Origin: Cephalotus follicularis
Lineage: Eukaryota > Streptophyta > Magnoliopsida > Oxalidales > Cephalotaceae
Direction: 5' to 3'
DNA length: 64,000 bases
Assembly: GCA_001972305.1 (NCBI GenBank)
Contig: BDDD01000046.1
Coordinates: 123,054-187,053 of the forward strand
Positions within the stretch are counted from its first letter, which is position 1; every line of letters begins with the position of its first letter. Below are positions 12,954 through 25,040 of the stretch, piece after piece. Under the pieces are notes generated by a model. The model had not been told where the DNA came from. It saw nothing but the letters and a program-made list of their open reading frames with translations, and made no database searches. The translations under genes were made by a program, and so were the position numbers.

Positions 12954-13463
12954 TTTGAGTGTGAGCTGTGTTTCTCATTAAAGAAACATGTGATGATGCA
13001 CCTACATAAAAAGTGGCTAAATGGCCCGGGGTCCATCCGATCCGGTCCATATCCGACCGTTTAAAATGTCCGATCAATTTAAACGGGTATAGACTCTCCC
13101 ATTCAAAACTCGGATCGATTCGTACAGTCATTATTTATAATTTACTAATTTCTGTTATTGTTTTTCTAAATCATTCTTTAATAATGAATAATATAAATGA
13201 ACTGATTTGAACGTGTTTAGACACGATTGAACAAGCTTAGATTTTTTTCGATGAATCCAAACCATAGACATATCTACTTTAAACAAACACTTGCCCACAG
13301 TGACATTATTTGTGTATAAATAGAAAAGTTTTTTGAAATATTGATAGGATTAATGTTTATGGTTAAAAAAAAGAAATAAAAGTCAGTTAAGTAGAGAGTT
13401 AGACTATCCTAATTATATTTTTCTTTATAATTAGTTTTTGGCATTTCTTTTATTTTATAACGT
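12954..13463. other. dehydratase 5' flank, no further gene
   Basis: Upstream region of the minus-strand dehydratase gene. It is AT-rich apart from a less AT-rich block at about 13015-13130 that would include promoter or 5' UTR. No other coding signal is seen. Confidence 0.5.
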
Positions 13464-13472
13464 TAAATAATA

Positions 13473-14401
13473 TAGGCAATTACAAATACCTCCCTAAGAT
13501 ATTATTCCACAATTTTTTCCTCTCTATTTTTAGGTACTACAAAAATCTCCATGAGGTATTAATCCATCTAATAAAAAAGTCCAATTGTTAGTCTTAATTG
13601 GTCAACTGTTAATATTTTAAAAAAAATACCTAAAATACCCAAAACCTTACAATTACTTAATATATCTATTAAACCATTCCTCCATTATTTCTCCCACATC
13701 TATCTATCCTGTCAGTGGCCATTACCACCAGAATATAACACCAAAGTATGAATCATTTTGTAATTGTATAATAAAGCATGAAATTAGAAACTAGTACATG
13801 GTGATTTAATAATAATCAAAATAATAATCAAGACATAATAGAGCACTGAAAATATTAGATTATCAATTCTAAATCAATTACTAATCATTTATGTAATTTT
13901 AAGTATCAAGAAGATAAACAATATAATTAGTTGTCCCAAATACATCATAGAAGCAAACAAAAAATTAAACAAATCATACATAAGATTGTAATGGGGAATC
14001 AATTGATTTGAATACAGTTAGCTTGAATAAATTTCGGGATTGGGGTTTGGGTAATATTAGGTTTTAACGCAATAGAATAGGCTTAATACCTTATGATCTT
14101 AGTGGGTTTGTGTAGTATGAATGGATTTTATGGTTAGATTTAAGAAAGAAAAGTCATTAAGTGGAGATATAAAACTGAGTATATTTAGCAATCTCTGTTG
14201 ACTGTGTTTAGAGGAATAGCTATTGAGTTGTTATTTTTCAGTTTCCCTTTTTTTTAAAATCGTGTTTTTTCTTAGTTTTTTAATTATGTTATTTTTGTTT
14301 TTTCATTAATTCTGTTAACAGATTTATGAAGATTTTTGTAATATCTTAAAATAGAGAGAGGAAAAAGTTGTGGAGTAATACGAGTTATTTGTAATTGCCC
14401 C
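13473..14401. mobile_element. non-autonomous Mutator-like element (MULE) with long TIRs
   Basis: The element starts TAGGCAATTACAAATA and ends TATTTGTAATTGCCCC, and the terminal inverted repeats extend roughly 90-100 bases on each side (imperfect). For example CTCTCTATTTT on the left pairs with AAAATAGAGAGAG on the right. It is flanked by a perfect 9-base direct repeat, TAAATAATA, at 13464-13472 and 14402-14410. A 9-bp target duplication plus long TIRs is the Mutator signature. The interior of about 730 bases has no transposase-like frame, so it would need a transposase in trans. Confidence 0.82.
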
Positions 14402-14410
14402 TAAATAATA

Positions 14411-15941
14411 AGTTTAAAAATAAGAGTTTTCATCAATTAAACTGCTTTTTTATATAAAATTAATATCGAGAAGATAACTATATATTTTAATACAGATAAT
14501 AAATAATAGTACCGAATTACATTTAAACTGAATTATATTGTATCAAAATAATTTTGTTTTTTGGGTTTTAGCCAAAATAATATTTAAATGGATTTATTAA
14601 ACTGATTATTTTGATTTTAAACAACTTTTTTTTGTTTATTCAAATAAACAAATGCAAAAAACATGCCTTTTTTAAAATTTGATTTTTCGGTTAAACTAAA
14701 CTTTAAAATGCAGGACCGAACCATTTAGGAAAAAGACAAAACTTGAAAAACTGAAGTTATTGAACACCGAAAAATCGAACCAAACTAAAAAGCATGAATA
14801 GATTCGGTTCGGTTACTCAATTTTTTAAATATTAGAATTTTCTTATAATTGGTGGCTGGTGTAAGTAGTTGGGTTGGGTGTCCTTTATCAAACGGACCTA
14901 ACCAAACAAGAGAATAGGCTTTATTGGGTCAAACCTCTTTTTTTGTTAATTGGGCTAAGTATTGAACAAAGGTTATATGATAATATCTGTTGGGTCGCGA
15001 GAGAGAGGGAGGAGCACTGAACACATCTAGGCGTCACGGTCTATTTTGTGAGATTCTTGTGTGCATTCAGCAAATTTATGCATTAAGCTAATAGTGTGTA
15101 TCACGGGAAGTAACCTGTGCGCCTATCACCATGTCCTAATTAGTTCCCCATAATTATCGGACTATTTAGACGATAATCATGTGATGGGTGATTTCAAAGT
15201 AGAAGATTTATATTTATCGACATGATCGTGGATAGGGATGGTAATTTTACCTATACATAGAGATATTCGAACCGAATCCGCACAATAGCGACGAGTATGG
15301 TAATATCACAATCAATCCGTATCCGAATCAAACTCGTCCTAATATATAATAAATTTATTATATTTAATATTTTATTACTATTATATATGTTTTTAAAAAT
15401 TATTTAAGGTTATTTTATAATATTTTGATATATATTATATTTAAAATTTTTAAAAAATTATGCTAACGGGTCAGGTCAGGTTCTTTTTTAATTCTCCTTG
15501 CTCAAATCGGATACAGGTACAAAGAAATACACACTATAACCGATCCATTATCATCCATAATCGGAGATTACGGAGGAGTAGCATGGATTCTTCCCGGCGG
15601 CTATTCAATTTATTAGTTATATGTAGTGGAACAGCGTGGATTGAAGGATAATATTTTGTTCATTTGAACTGCAATTCAAAGAATTTACAAAGTTGCAAAA
15701 GTGAGCTGAAAGGTGAAGAAGGATAAGCCAAGAATCAAAGTGCTACACTTTTAGGTTTAAATATAGAAAAAGGAAACAAAAAAGGTGTTGATTTCTTCTT
15801 GCCGGCATGTACTGTTTTTTTTTTTTTTTTTTAAGAATATGATTTTTAACAGTTACGAGGAAGATTCGGGATGTTATTATTAATTTTTTTTTTGGATAAG
15901 AAAAAAAAATCTAACGTAGAAAGTGGAAATCAAATTTGTTA
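14411..15941. other. AT-rich intergenic region
   Basis: No gene seen. It contains a stretch with repeated TCGGTT/AACCGA-like words (about 14700-14820) and a T15-17 run near 15818. Nothing has clear ends. Confidence 0.5.
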
Positions 15942-15946
15942 TATAT

Positions 15947-16449
15947 TGTTGTATAAATCTTTTCTTTAACAGTTACTCACGTGTAAGAGCTTGATTTGTT
16001 TTGAGAAACGCTGAAATCTATTCGAGAAAGAGTGTTTGTTGACCGGTAATCCCTGCAAAAGTAGAAGAGAATGGTAGAAGGTTCAGAAGGTTATTCTCTA
16101 GGGGACACTCCGGTGCTCTAGTTAGTGATTACACAGAGAATATGGTGTTCTTTTTGAGTACTAAAATGACTGACATTTGTATTGACTGTGAATCTGGTAT
16201 TTATAGATCTGCCAGTGACTGATGATTACCCATAGGGAAAAAGTGTCAGTAATCTTGATATTTCTCCTGATCTCCTCCAGATTTGGTGGCTATGACGGCA
16301 TGCCCATCTATAGATTAGGGGACTGTGACAGCATGTCAGTCTCTTTTCTCACGTTGATATGATGGTAAACCACGTGTCCAAATCCTGAAGCTACATCTGT
16401 CTTACTCACCTTGAGTCGTTATGTTTAAAAAATAATTTTTCTTATATCA
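15947..16449 (-). mobile_element. solo LTR, same family as the 20876-29066 element
   Basis: A 503-base block begins TGTTGTATAAATC and ends CTTATATCA, flanked by a 5-base duplication TATAT (15942-15946 and 16450-16454). Read on the minus strand it is TGATATAAG...CAACA. It shares CACGTGTAAGRGCTT and a GGGGACACTCCG segment with the solo LTR at 61238. It has about the same length as the LTRs of the large element at 20876. A GTATTTATAG (TATA-like on the minus strand) lies at about 16196. No second LTR or internal region is attached. The target duplication is low-complexity, so the ends rest mainly on family alignment. Confidence 0.75.
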
Positions 16450-16454
16450 TATAT

Positions 16455-17277
16455 AAAACTGTTTGATGCTCATAACTTCTGGTCCAAAAAGAAGAGTTTG
16501 ACTCCCCATGTTTACGAAGTTAATGATTATTTAAAAATTCTAACGTAGAAAGCTCTTATGGGTCTCTTATGTCGATTTTCGTGTTGTGATTGTTTCTTTC
16601 ATAAGTTGCATTGTATTGATGACGTACCTACTAACGTATATTGTATTGTATTGTTTATTATATATTTTGTTTTAAGTTTAATTTTAAACATCTATAATTT
16701 TACTTTTTTATTGTTGAGAATTTATGATATTTTAAGTTTACCTAATACTGAAGACAATCCTAGTTCAAATTTTACGATATCAATAAGTAATGACTTATTG
16801 ATATCGGATACTAATTAAAACTGATTTAGAAACTGACCCGAAACCATTTTTCAAATAAAAGATAAAAATTAGTCTTGTGGGTCAGATTCTGGTTGAAAGA
16901 TGAAGATGGCAAGATAAAAATTATTAGTGCATGTTATCCCTGCCCGCCGCCAGTTAATGGCTATTTGTTGGTGTTTCTCAAGGATTAGATTGATCATGAT
17001 TTGTTGAAGCAGGTTTTGGTGATAGTGGTAGGACCCAGGATGTGATTGATAGTGGAGACCAGGGAGACTTATCATTCTCCATGAAATGAAATGATAATGT
17101 CCTTTCTTTTTAATTTGTTTCTTTAAATTTCTTACTATTTACTTCGGGTTCCTTTCTTGGTTGGCCAAAATAATGAGTTAAATATACAACAGATGGAAAC
17201 AATAAATTAGATCTAAGAGATTTGGAGCGGCTTACCTCTAAGCTAGTGTATGATTTCATTGAGATTGGAAACTAATA

Positions 17278-17309
<32 letters not shown>

Positions 17310-17981
17310 TATTTTTATTTTTATATGGGTTGCGTCCATGGAAAATATTTTTGTAGAAGTGAGCTTTTTGTATATCTGATTGACAAAAGTGGAAGAATAT
17401 TTTATTTTCTTAAACCCAGAGAGATTCTTACATACAAGATCATTTCCATGGAATCATATCCATCTATAGCATAGTTTTGAAGATAAATATATATAGGTTC
17501 TCAATGAAAATATCTATAGCCATTGATATTCTCTCCATATGTACGATGGCACGAACACCCACACCCCTATGTATAGAAATCAAATCCTTTATTGCGCGTC
17601 GTACAGAATGTCATACGGCACGCAGCATCATAAAATCAAAATTTTAAAATAAAAAATAAATAAATATTTTTAATTCAATCGTGTAACACGTTGCACAACA
17701 AAAAATACTATTAAGACTTAGAGAGGCCTCGTCTGTTATATATATATATGAACCAACTTGAATCCAAAATTGAAACTAAAAAGGTGTATTATACATTACA
17801 TCCATTACAGGGAAACTGAAAAACACACAAGACATGAGGACATAGACCATGATGACACTTGAGATATGCTTACAGTGATTTTTTGGATGATAGAAGCTTA
17901 GAGAAAATCCATACCCTATACAGGTTAGACCTTCCTTAGGTAAAATATTACATATGCACAAATTAAATAAACGAATTCTGA
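16455..17981. other. intergenic region downstream of the MYB gene
   Basis: No supported gene. It contains the hexamer run at 17281-17324. The segment just below 17982 should include the MYB 3' UTR. Confidence 0.5.
17281..17324. repeat. TTTTTA hexamer microsatellite
   Basis: About seven consecutive TTTTTA-type units. An open frame through it is only a by-product of the repeat. Confidence 0.85.
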
Positions 17982-18969
17982 TTAACCGGAAAGAAATAGA
18001 TAATCGCTAGGGAGAAACAGCCTACTCCCTTCTTCATCCATCTTCCACAGCGAGTCCAAACTGTCTTCCCATGGTGGGGAAGCCATTGAAGGACAAAAAA
18101 AACTGTACCCTTCTTCACTATAGCCATCACATACTGGTTGTATAATGTTTTTATCTGATAGAGCAATATCCTTCCATATGTCATCCATTGAATACCCTTT
18201 GTCACCTTCTTCCACTTGCTCACTCTTTTTCCCTTCCAAATCTATCATCTTTGGGCCTCCAGTATCATAAAAGCTTGCTTTTCCAGTATCTGGGAAATTT
18301 TGTGAATCTGATGCAGTGATAGTTGATGATGATGATGAATTAGAAAATGAAGATGATGAAGAAACAAGTCGTTTATTTTCTTGAGCCTTTTTTCTCATAT
18401 GAGTCCTCCAATAATTCTTTATCTCGTTATCAGTCCTCCCTGGTAATTTCCGGGCAATTCTCGACCATCTGCATCATTTTATTCAATCATGTGAATAAAT
18501 AGTATTATGGGTCGGTGAAATCCAAAGGAAAAGTGAATAAAACTTGAAAATCTTAATGGAATAGCAGAGTGAGAAAGTGTATATAATAAACTAGACTATT
18601 AATTGCATATATATTAATTCTCAAAACCTGTTTCCCCATTTGGAGTGAAGCTCAAGCACAAGCCTTTCTTCTTGAGGTGTCATCTTGCCTCGTTTAAGAC
18701 CAGGGTGCAGGTAATTAACCCAACGTAACCTGCAACTTTTTCCTGTTCTGTTTAAACCTATACAACAAAATCATGTGGTTAAAGGAAAGCTCCTTCCAAA
18801 ACCGACCATCTTCAAATAACCCTACCTATTATTTGTCTCCCGCCACCTTCAAACCTGAAACCTTAGCTATGAAATCCCATCGTCGATCACCAAATAAGTG
18901 CACAAAGTTGACCAGTAATATGTCCTCTTGTTCTGTCCATGGTCCCTTTCGGGTTTCCTCGTGTACCAT
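17982..18969 (-). CDS. MYB59: R2R3-MYB transcription factor, MYB48/MYB59 type
   Basis: Three exons on the minus strand, 18969-18855, 18757-18628 and 18468-17982, encode 243 residues. R2 is in exons 1-2 ([36 protein letters not shown]) and R3 in exons 2-3 ([34 protein letters not shown]). It continues into [15 protein letters not shown], the signature of the MYB48/MYB59 subgroup. The tail keeps [16 protein letters not shown] and [12 protein letters not shown], also found in that subgroup. The start at [11 protein letters not shown] matches the family; a 20-residue in-frame extension upstream is judged to be 5' UTR. Intron 1 is flanked by the direct repeat AGGTTT and, if retained, stops after about eight codons. 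This agrees with the conserved alternative splicing known for AtMYB48/59. The protein is nuclear; which of the two genes is the orthologue is not decided. Confidence 0.93.
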
Positions 18970-19129
18970 TTTTATGCTTTTTTCTTTTCTGCTTTGTTTC
19001 TCTAGCTTTTCTCCCCAAATTTTCCTCAAAAGGGATTATTGTACCTGCAAATCTAGGCGTACACTACGTATATATATATATACACATACAAGCTGGTTTC
19101 CATTGTTGGGGGTGTCTGCTTTAGCATAT

Positions 19130-19161
19130 ATATCTATATATATATATATATATATATATAT
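19130..19161. repeat. TA dinucleotide run upstream of the MYB gene
   Basis: A TA tract, partly interrupted by TC, lies about 170 bases upstream of the MYB start codon, in its promoter or 5' UTR. Confidence 0.8.
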
Positions 19162-19584
19162 TATCACTATGATAATATGGTGCGCACAAGGTTCTTCTTT
19201 GATAGGCACCTTATCATCTGACGTCAGCCATTACAGAGAAATAATCAAAGAGATTGATATGGCGATGTAACTTTCATAACCAGCCCTTCTTGTTACCAGA
19301 GATGACTAGTTTAATTTTTATTGCATTGGTAGCTCATTGAGCAATAAGTCAATGAAAATTTTAAATTAATTCATTTACAGGTGATGGGTTTTTTAGATCA
19401 GTTAAAGATTTGTCTTACCATATGAAATGGACATAGATCGAAGATAATCTCTACTCTCTAGAGCTAATTTATAAGTGGATGTTTGTTGACATAATGGAGT
19501 TCAATTGTAGGAATATTACAGGAAGATTACATTTGATAATATTCTATTAATTTAAATTAGTAGATACATAACGACGTCTTTACT

Positions 19585-19735
19585 ACCTCCCAAGTAGCTT
19601 AATTGTTAGACGAACTAGGGATCGATGTGGTATGGCACAAGGATTTCTAATTCGATTCCTATTAAAATTAAATCAGAATCTTACATAGAAGATCATAATA
19701 ATAAATTTGTATTAATTTTTTCAAAGTTTATTCCT
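19585..19735 (+). mobile_element. possible tRNA-derived SINE
   Basis: TAGCTTAATTGTTAGACG at about 19595-19612 resembles a Pol III A box and AATTCGATTCCT at about 19649-19660 a B box, with roughly 40 bases between them, as in tRNA-derived SINE heads. The 3' side is AT-rich and ends near a T run. I could not define target duplications, so the ends are approximate. The rest of 18970-20870 shows no gene. Confidence 0.4.
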
Positions 19736-20875
19736 TAAAGTGTTATATTTTCGAAAGACATTGTAATTTTAAAAATTCATTTATCAAAAAGATGTAAAAC
19801 ATTTTTATAAAGAATTTAAGGTTACTCAAAGTGTTGATTAGACGGAGAGGAATAGCTAGCTAAATAGAAGTCCCTACATCTTTTTTTCTTTTCATTCAAT
19901 TTGAGGAAACGATAGTGGAGTCTATTGACTTTAGTGAAGGCCATAATCAATCACATAAGCTAAGTAAAAAGGATCAGAAAAAGAAGAAGGGACAGCTTGA
20001 AAAGAAAGGAATTCAAGGAATTCAAGGAAATGTTTGTGTCAAGTATATGGTCCTCCCTCTTTAATAACAATAAAGATGGAATGACATTCTTTTAGGAAAT
20101 TTGTTATTACATTAGGGTTAGATAAACTTCTTAATTAAGAAGGCTACCACAAGTGGTCTGCCTAGTGCCCCTAGCTAGCAGCTTTAGATAGGAATCATGT
20201 TAAACATATTAAACTTTGAAGAACGAGATGAAATCTTTGTCACGGAATAGATCTCTAATATGCCCAAACGAGAGATTCTTACCTATATTTAGTGTAAATG
20301 TTATTAGAGCAAGTAAAATGAGTAAATACTTGTTCTATCCGGTGTATTCGACGCAAATTAAAGAGTTTTGGTCTAATGGTTGTTATCCATTTAGAAAATT
20401 GGTGGGAACATTTTAATTTTGGGTGAAATTATAGATTTTTTTTTGGGAGGCTAAAATTATCAAATCTTATTCTATCCATTCATCTTGATAAAGTATTTTA
20501 TGATTAAGAGTAGAATCATTTGATAAATTTATTTTTATAATTGGTTACTTGTTTACTTGCATAAATTAAATCAATAGATAGGATATCAGTTAAGAAAATT
20601 ACAACCAGTTTAAACATAAATATTTCTTATCCATCATGTGTTGAAACTTAAAAAGTCATAAACTAGTGATTAGTTTTTCAAACAAACATGTGTGAATTAC
20701 TCGGATCATTCGAAAAATTTAAATAATAGAATACAAATGATAATTTTTGTTATAATTAATGAAGGTAATATACGAAAAAACGGATTTGTTTAACATAGCA
20801 TAAATGCTATTGTGTTATGTCACATATTATTAGTATACTTAGTGATTGTATTTTATAAATTTAACCTTTGAATTT

Positions 20876-21376
20876 TGATATGGAAAAAATCCGTATCTTA
20901 TGGAGATGCTAACACGTGTCCTGGAAACCCATGGAAATGGGTTGACTACCCAGATCATGGTTATAATGAGGGAGATATTCTCTCCCATTATGGATAAAGA
21001 GTCAGAAGAGATAAGAAAACATCCCTAAAAATTAGGCGGATTCCTAGGGACCATTAACTCCACCCCATGATGCTTGCTGGACAGTTACAACAGAGAACTA
21101 TAAATACCCCTCACAACAATGATACAAGGGTTGATCACTTTCTCTCTCACATATACACTCTTCTTCTCTGTCAAACACTGACTTTAGTATCGGAGGGTCC
21201 CCGGGAGTAAAAATCCTGAGACTTCGACAGTTTGTTCACTGTGTATGCAAAGAAGACCAGAGAAAGCAGGAAGCAGACCACCACAGAACACTCTTTAGAG
21301 TATCGTCGTCTCTTCCCCAACAAATAAACCCTCCGCTCGCTGAAGGACTGTTGAGGAATATTTTTCTGCATCAACA
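20876..21376 (+). repeat. left (5') LTR of the 8.2-kb element
   Basis: 501 bases, TG...CA, with a TATA-like ACTATAAATACCCC at about 21098. It is closely similar to 28596-29066. Confidence 0.9.
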
Positions 21377-21717
21377 GTTGGCAATGTCTGTGGGAAACGC
21401 GACAAAAAGTTGTTTTAATCATACATCTAAAGAGAACAAACACTACCACTGCTCCCGATCAAGCAGTTCGACAATGACCCCTTCACATGGAATTTCGGGG
21501 GTTCCGCTCCCCGGTGAGCGGACGGGTGGTCCTGCTACCCGGTCAGCGGGCCGAGGCTCGGGGGCAGCACCCCTAAAAGGTAACCAGAAATATTAAATCT
21601 CAAAACAAGAAAAGCCTCACGGAGAGGCCAGGCGAAACCCGCTAAGGGGGGCAAGACGTCCTCCCAAACGGTCAGAGATTGATACATCTCTGAGGGCAGA
21701 GTCTTCCAGTACAAGAG

Positions 21718-22580
21718 CTCAAAGTCAGACCACTGGGATGGAAGTCAGAGCACAGAGGCTCAAAGCCAGACCACGGGGATGGAAGTCAGAGCATAGAAGC
21801 TCAAAGCCAGACCAGAGGATCATTCCGAGAAGTCCTCCAGGGGATTATTTCGAGAAGCCTCCCAGGAGAGCATGCCGAGCAGATATGCCGAGCAGTCCAG
21901 GCAGACGTACAGAGCAGACATGCCAAGCAGTCCAAGTAGACATGCCGAGCAGTCCAGGCAGACGTACAAAGCAGACATGCCGAGCAGTCTGGGCAGACGT
22001 GCCGAGTAGACATGCCGAGCAGACATGCCGAGCAGTCCAAGCAGACATGCCAATCAGTGATGTGTGTCCTGGCTGAGCTGACCCTTGCTGTGTGCTGGTT
22101 GAGCAAACCAAGCAGACCAGTGATGTGTGCCCTGGTCGAGCAGACCGAGCAGACCAGTGATGTGTGTCCTGGCCGAGCAGACCAATGATGTGTGTCCTAG
22201 CCGAGCAGGCCGAGCAGACCAAGAAAACCAGTGATGTGTGTCCTAGCCGAGCAGACCAAGCAGACCAGTGATGTGTGTCCTGGCCGAGCAGCCCAAGAGG
22301 AGGACCAGAGGAACTCCCAAGAGGAGGACTAGACAAGACTCCCAAGAGAAGGGCAAGAGGAACTCCCAAAAGGAGGACCAGACGAGACTCCCAAGAGAAG
22401 GGCAAGAGGAACTCCCAAAAGGAGGACCAGACGAGACTCCCAAGAGGAAGACCAGAGGAACTCCTAAGAGGTGGACAAGACGAGACTTCCAAGAGGAGGA
22501 CCAGAGGAACTCCTAAGAGGAGGACCATACGAGACTCCCACGAGGAGGACCAGAGGATACTCCCAAGAGGAGCACGAGCA
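21718..22580. repeat. chain of short GC-rich tandem repeats, retroelement interior
   Basis: At least four arrays follow one another. About 40-base units start GATGGAAGTCAGAGCA (21718-21815). Units are built on GCCGAGCAGTCC and GCAGACATGCC (about 21868-22060). Units are built on GACCAGTGATGTGTGTCCT (about 22090-22285). Units are built on AAGAGGAGGACCAGAGGAAC (about 22288-22580). Long open frames on both strands here are by-products of stop-poor repeats. Confidence 0.8.
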
Positions 22581-22597
22581 AACATCTTTCCAAACCA

Positions 22598-24475
22598 CAG
22601 GGAAGGGAGCCCAGCGCATGGATCCTCGGCGCCTTCCTTCCTCAGCACCATGGACGCCATGCATGCTCTAGCGCCTTGTTTCCTCAGCACCATGGACGCC
22701 ATGCATGCCACAGGTAAGGGAGCCCAGTGCATGGATCCACGGCGCCTTCCTTCCTCAGCACTATGGATGCCATGCATGCTCCAGCGCCTTGCTTCCTCAG
22801 CACCATGGACGCCATGCATGCCACAGGGAAGGGAGCCCAGCGCATGGATCCCCGGCGCCTTCCTTCCTCAGCACTATGGACGCCATGCATGCTCCAGCGC
22901 CTTGCATCCTCAGCACCATGGATGCCATGCATGCCACAGGGAAGGGAGCCCAACGCATGGATCCTCGACGCCTTCCTTCCTCAGCACTATCGACGCCATG
23001 CATGCCACAGAGAAGGGAGCCCAGCGTATGGATCCCCAGCGCCTTCCTTCCTCGGCACTATGGACGTCATGCATGCAACAGGGAAGGGAGTCCAGCGCCT
23101 TGGATCCCCGATGCCTTCCTTCCTCAACACCATGGACGCCATGCATGCTCCAGCGCCTTGCTTCATTAACACCATGGACCCCGACGCCATGCATGCTCTA
23201 GTGCATCCCCGGCACCTCAGCTGCAGTACCTTGCATCTCTCCTCAGTGCCATGCATGCTCCAGTGCATCCCCGGCACTTCAGCTACAGTGCCTTGCATCT
23301 TTCCTCAGCATGCCATGCATGCTCCAGTGCATCCCCGGCACCTCAGCTATAGTGCCTCGCATCTCTTCTCCGCGCCATGCATGCTCCAGTGCATCCTTGG
23401 CACCTCGGCTGCAGTGCCTTGCATCTCTCCCCGGCACACATGCAACACGGCCTCATGCCAGGGAGCATGGCGCCTTCCTTCCTCAGCACCATGGACGCCA
23501 TGCATGCTCCGGCGCCTTCCTTCCTCAGCACTATGGACGCCATGCATGCCACAGGGAAGGGAGCCCAGCGCCTTGTATCCCCGGCGCCTTCCTTCCTCAG
23601 TAGCCATGGAGCTCCGCGCCATGCCTCCTCGTCTTCTCAGCAGCCATGGAGCCCAGCGCCATGCATGCTCCAGTGCATCCCCGGCACCTCGGCTGCAGTG
23701 TCTTGCATCTCTCCTCAGCATGCCATGCATGCAATAGGGAAGGTAGCCCAGTGCCTTGGATCCCCGCGCCTTCCTTCCTCAGCATCATGGACGTCATGCA
23801 TGCTCCAGCGCCTTCCTTCCTCAGCACTATGGAGGCCATGCATGCCACAGGGAAGGGAGCCCAGCGCGTGGATCCCCGACGCCTTCCTTCCTCAGCACTA
23901 TGGACGCCATGCATGCCACAGAGAAGGGAGCCCAGCGCCTTGGATCCCCGACGCCTTCCTTCCTCAGCAGCCATGGAGCCCGGTGCCATGCCTCATCGTC
24001 ACCTCAGCAGCCATGGAGCCCGGAGCCTTGCATCTCCGTACCATGGAGTTCACGGCTAAGCATCCTCAGCGCCACAGTGCCATGTGCCTTGCATATCTCC
24101 TCAGCGCCATGCACGCTCCAATGCATCGCCAACACTTCAGCTACAGTGCCTTGCATCTCTCCTCAGCACGCCATGCATGCTACAGTGCCTTGCTTCCTCA
24201 ACACAATCGACCCCGGTGCCATGCATCCACAACTCCTCAGCACTGTAGCCCACTGTCGTGCATCCTCAGCACCACAGTGCCATGCATGCTCCAGTGCCTC
24301 CTCGTCACCTCAGCAGCTATAGAGCCTGGTGCCATGCATGCTTCAGTGCATCCCCGGCACCTCAGCTACAGTGCCTTGCATCTCTCCTCAGCACGTCATG
24401 CATGCTCCAGTGCCTCCTCGTCACCTCAGCAGCCATGGAGACCGGCGCCATGCATCTCAGTACCAGAGCCTGAAG
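22598..24475. repeat. complex minisatellite with a CATGCATGC motif in most units
   Basis: About 1.9 kb of imperfect units. Each is assembled from CCTTCCTTCCTCAGCAC, TATGGACGCCATGCATGC, CCACAGGGAAGGGAGCCCAG and TGCATCCCCGGCACCTCAG. I count about 24 copies of CATGCATGC by eye. Two unit types alternate at the left and a shorter CCCCGGCACCTCAG type dominates at the right. Stop codons are rare, so open frames of 336 and 531 codons appear, but they have no domain and shift frame between repeats. Confidence 0.85.
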
Positions 24476-24614
24476 TATTGGATCCTCAGCACCGTGGAGC
24501 CCGGCGCCTTGCACCTCGGTACCCCGACACCTCAACACCCCGGACGCCTACTACAGAGAAGGAGCCCGGCACCTCGGCTCTTAATCATGGAGAGCTCGGC
24601 CCTTGCATCCTGGG

Positions 24615-25040
24615 ACGGTGCATGGGTAGCAACATCAGTGCATGGATGGCGGCAAGCATGCTCAGGGCATTGGTGGTAGGACGCATGCTCAGCGCATGGG
24701 TGGCGGCATCAATGCATGGGTGGCAGGACACATGCTTAGTGCATGGGTGGCGGTATCAGTGCATGGGTGGCAGGACGCATGCTCAGTGCATGGGTGGCAG
24801 CAAACATGCTCAGTGCATGGATGGTACACCTCCCCAAGGGGCAAACAAAAAAAGACCCCCCAGGGGGCAAATCAAAAAGACTTCCCAGGGAGCAATTCAA
24901 AAAAGACCCCTCATGGGGCAAATAAAAAAGACCCCCCCAGTGAGCAAATCAAAAACACTCCTCATAGAGTAATTCAAAAAAGACCCCCCCAAGGGGCAAA
25001 TCAAAAAGACCCCCCAAGGGGCAAAAAAAGACTCTTCGGG
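24615..25040. repeat. two further tandem arrays in the retroelement interior
   Basis: An array of CATGGGTGGCAGGACGCATG-type units (about 24615-24825) is followed by one of GACCCCCCAGGGGCAAATCA-type units (about 24835-25040). Both are short, imperfect and non-coding in appearance. Confidence 0.8.

Noticed and set aside
16558..16818. 86-codon open frame
   Set aside because: AT-rich, with no domain and no splice partners; expected by chance.
18970..19029. In-frame 20-residue N-terminal extension of the MYB protein
   Set aside because: MYB48/59 proteins start a few residues before [10 protein letters not shown], and the extension is not family-like.
22598..24475. CRISPR-like alternation of repeats and spacers
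   Set aside because: The units are imperfect, adjacent and variable in length, in a plant nuclear retroelement. There are no constant repeats with unique spacers.
23377..24972. 531-codon open frame, and several others of 100-336 codons on both strands between 21.7 and 25.1 kb
   Set aside because: They follow stop-poor GC-rich tandem repeats, occur on both strands at once, switch frame between repeat units and show no domain.
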